The position numbers and the translations under genes are program-made. A DNA stretch of 6,291 bases from NCEH01 sp002257205 (GTDB taxonomy: Bacteria; Pseudomonadota; Alphaproteobacteria; Rhizobiales; Xanthobacteraceae). Each line of letters starts with the position of its first letter. Position 1 is the first letter of the stretch. Positions 5,349 to 6,291 of this stretch are shown in pieces. The stretch lies in NCBI RefSeq assembly GCF_043195105.1, contig NZ_JBAFWO010000023.1, one strand, 5' to 3'. The notes beneath the pieces were generated by a model, which did not search any database, was not told the origin of the DNA, and saw only the letters and a program-made list of their open reading frames with translations.

Positions 5349-5486
5349 GTGCTCGCCCGACTAGATGCACTTCAGCCGGAGATGTTGCGACCGTTCGTGG
5401 AGCGGCGATGGCGCGCGGTGGCTCCCAAGCGGTTGGTCGCCAGCGCCGCGCGCGAAAGCCTCGTCCATGCCGGACAGCCGGAATGA
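5349..5486 (+). pseudogene. Possible small gene or 3' remnant, plus strand
   Basis: From GTG 5349 the frame encodes 45 residues: V-L-A-R-L-D-A-L-Q-P-E-M-L-R-P-F-V-E-R-R-W, then a basic and alanine-rich stretch ending A-G-Q-P-E. About three quarters of its codons end in G or C. The frame is open back to a TAG at 5304-5306 inside the repeat block. No Shine-Dalgarno or recognised domain supports a full gene. It may be the tail of a gene lost from this locus, or chance open frame in GC-rich DNA. Confidence 0.22.
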
Positions 5487-5529
5487 CGTGATGAATGCCA
5501 TGTCGCCGGCTACCCGACAGCTTGGGAGC

Positions 5530-6291
5530 CTAGATCCTGGACGCCGCTGGCGGCGGCATGAGATCCCTGACGCGGGACGCGAGCACTTCTATGGCGAACG
5601 GCTTCGTGAGCACCTGCATGCCGGGGTCGAGGTGGCCATGGCCGAACAGGCTGTTCTCGGCGAACCCCGTGATAAACAGCACCTTCAATCCCGGCCGGCC
5701 CGCCCGGCCGGCTTCCGCCATCTGACGGCCGTTCATGCCTCCCGGCAGCCCCACGTCCGTGATCAAGAGGTCGAGGCGCACGTCTGATCTCAGCACCTTC
5801 AGGCCGGCTACGCTGTCTGCCGCCTCCACGGCCGTGTAACCTAGATCCTCAAGCACCTCCGTCACCAGCATCCTGACGGACGGCTCGTCGTCGACGATTA
5901 GCACGGTCTCGCCCGACGCCGCCCGACCGACCGTGGCTAGCTGTCCGGAGATGTCGTCCTCGTCGGATGGTCCGTGGTGCCGGGGAAGGTAGAGGCACAC
6001 TGTCGTCCCCTGACCCACCTCCGAGTAGATGCGCACCTGCCCGCCCGACTGACGCGCGAAGCCGTAGACCATGGAAAGCCCCAGCCCCGTACCTTCGCCG
6101 ACCGGCTTGGTCGTGAAGAAGGGCTCGAAGACCTTGGCGATGATCTCCGGGGGCATGCCGGTCCCGGTGTCAGTAACGCTAACGCTGAGGTACTGGCCCG
6201 GGGGCATGTCGTGCCGCCGCGCGCCGGCCTCGTCGAGCCACTTGTTCGCGGTCTCGACCGTGATGCGCCCGCCCTCAGGCATGGCATCACG
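5530..6291 (-). CDS. Hybrid sensor histidine kinase, C-terminal ATPase and receiver domains (partial)
   Basis: The last 253 residues of a two-component hybrid kinase; the N-terminal sensor and the phospho-accepting His lie beyond position 6291. The visible part starts in the N box (R-D-A-M-P-E-G-G). It continues with the G1 box at about 40-46 (T-D-T-G-T-G-M), the F box F-E-P-F-F-T-T-K (55-62) and the G2 box G-E-G-T-G-L-G-L (65-72), so the ATPase domain looks active. A receiver domain follows a 30-residue linker, with the acidic pair Asp134-Asp135 (V-D-D-E), phospho-accepting Asp179 (I-T-D-V-G-L-P), Thr208 and Lys230 (T-K-P-F). The protein ends soon after the receiver, with no output domain, so the receiver probably takes part in a phosphorelay or self-control. 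Similar PAS-kinase-receiver proteins are very common in Methylobacterium and rhizobia. The ATG at 6282 is internal, not the start. Confidence 0.93.
   Translation of the reverse strand, partial: RDAMPEGGRITVETANKWLDEAGARRHDMPPGQYLSVSVTDTGTGMPPEIIAKVFEPFFTTKPVGEGTGLGLSMVYGFARQSGGQVRIYSEVGQGTTVCLYLPRHHGPSDEDDISGQLATVGRAASGETVLIVDDEPSVRMLVTEVLEDLGYTAVEAADSVAGLKVLRSDVRLDLLITDVGLPGGMNGRQMAEAGRAGRPGLKVLFITGFAENSLFGHGHLDPGMQVLTKPFAIEVLASRVRDLMPPPAASRI

Larger units (their letters stand above)
5158..5529. other. Gap between the exporter and the kinase: mostly non-coding, with remnants
   Basis: No complete gene of normal length is supported in these 372 bases. It holds the repeat/palindrome block at 5289-5314 and a stretch with coding-like codon use ending at 5486. 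It also holds a 26-codon plus-strand frame at 5176-5256 (start M-L-S-F-S-D-L-I-I-D-E) that I cannot support as a gene. Both flanking genes point into this gap, so it must also contain their 3' ends, but I found no clear hairpin with a T-run. Confidence 0.5.

Noticed and set aside
5365..5787. A 140-codon plus-strand frame overlapping the kinase C-terminus.
   Set aside because: More than half of it is opposite the well-supported receiver domain; its sequence shows no motif.

Overview
The window is GC-rich and carries alphaproteobacterial-type genes, most likely from a Hyphomicrobiales lineage such as Methylobacterium or a relative. This is inferred from base composition, the style of the SRAP and hybrid-kinase proteins, and the IS66 and IS1380 elements. 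No rRNA or other taxonomic marker is present, so the assignment is tentative. The region looks like accessory DNA: two insertion sequences, short single genes facing different ways, and gene remnants between them.

Layout. (1) Positions 1 to about 648 are one end of an IS66-family element on the minus strand: the start of tnpB (cut by the window edge), all of tnpA, and a probable terminal end starting GTAA. (2) About 649-1760 hold a strong stem-loop (674-704), a small one-helix membrane protein gene (764-946), then six bases later a SRAP (YedK/HMCES-like) abasic-site-shielding protein (953-1690), followed by a GC-rich hairpin (1714-1754). (3) On the minus strand, 1771-1935 looks like a degraded small gene with an in-frame amber codon, and 2015-2563 is an intact stand-alone GIY-YIG nuclease-domain gene with a good ribosome binding site. 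(4) 2677-4309 is a complete IS1380-family insertion sequence with 17/18-matched inverted ends and an intact 459-residue DDE transposase. (5) 4531-5157 encodes a LysE/RhtB-type amino-acid exporter. (6) 5158-5529 is mostly non-coding, with a 7-bp triple tandem repeat running into a perfect 14-bp palindrome and at least one possible gene remnant. (7) 5530 to the window end is the C-terminal part of a minus-strand hybrid histidine kinase (ATPase domain plus receiver).

The genes do not form one evident pathway. The membrane protein and SRAP gene are probably co-transcribed. The SRAP gene and the GIY-YIG gene converge on a shared gap and both concern DNA structure or damage, but a functional link is only a guess. 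I saw no CRISPR array, tRNA, rRNA or convincing undescribed multi-gene system. The most interesting leads are the membrane-protein/SRAP pair with its upstream hairpin, the SRAP insertion, the stand-alone GIY-YIG protein, and the repeat/palindrome block at 5289-5314.
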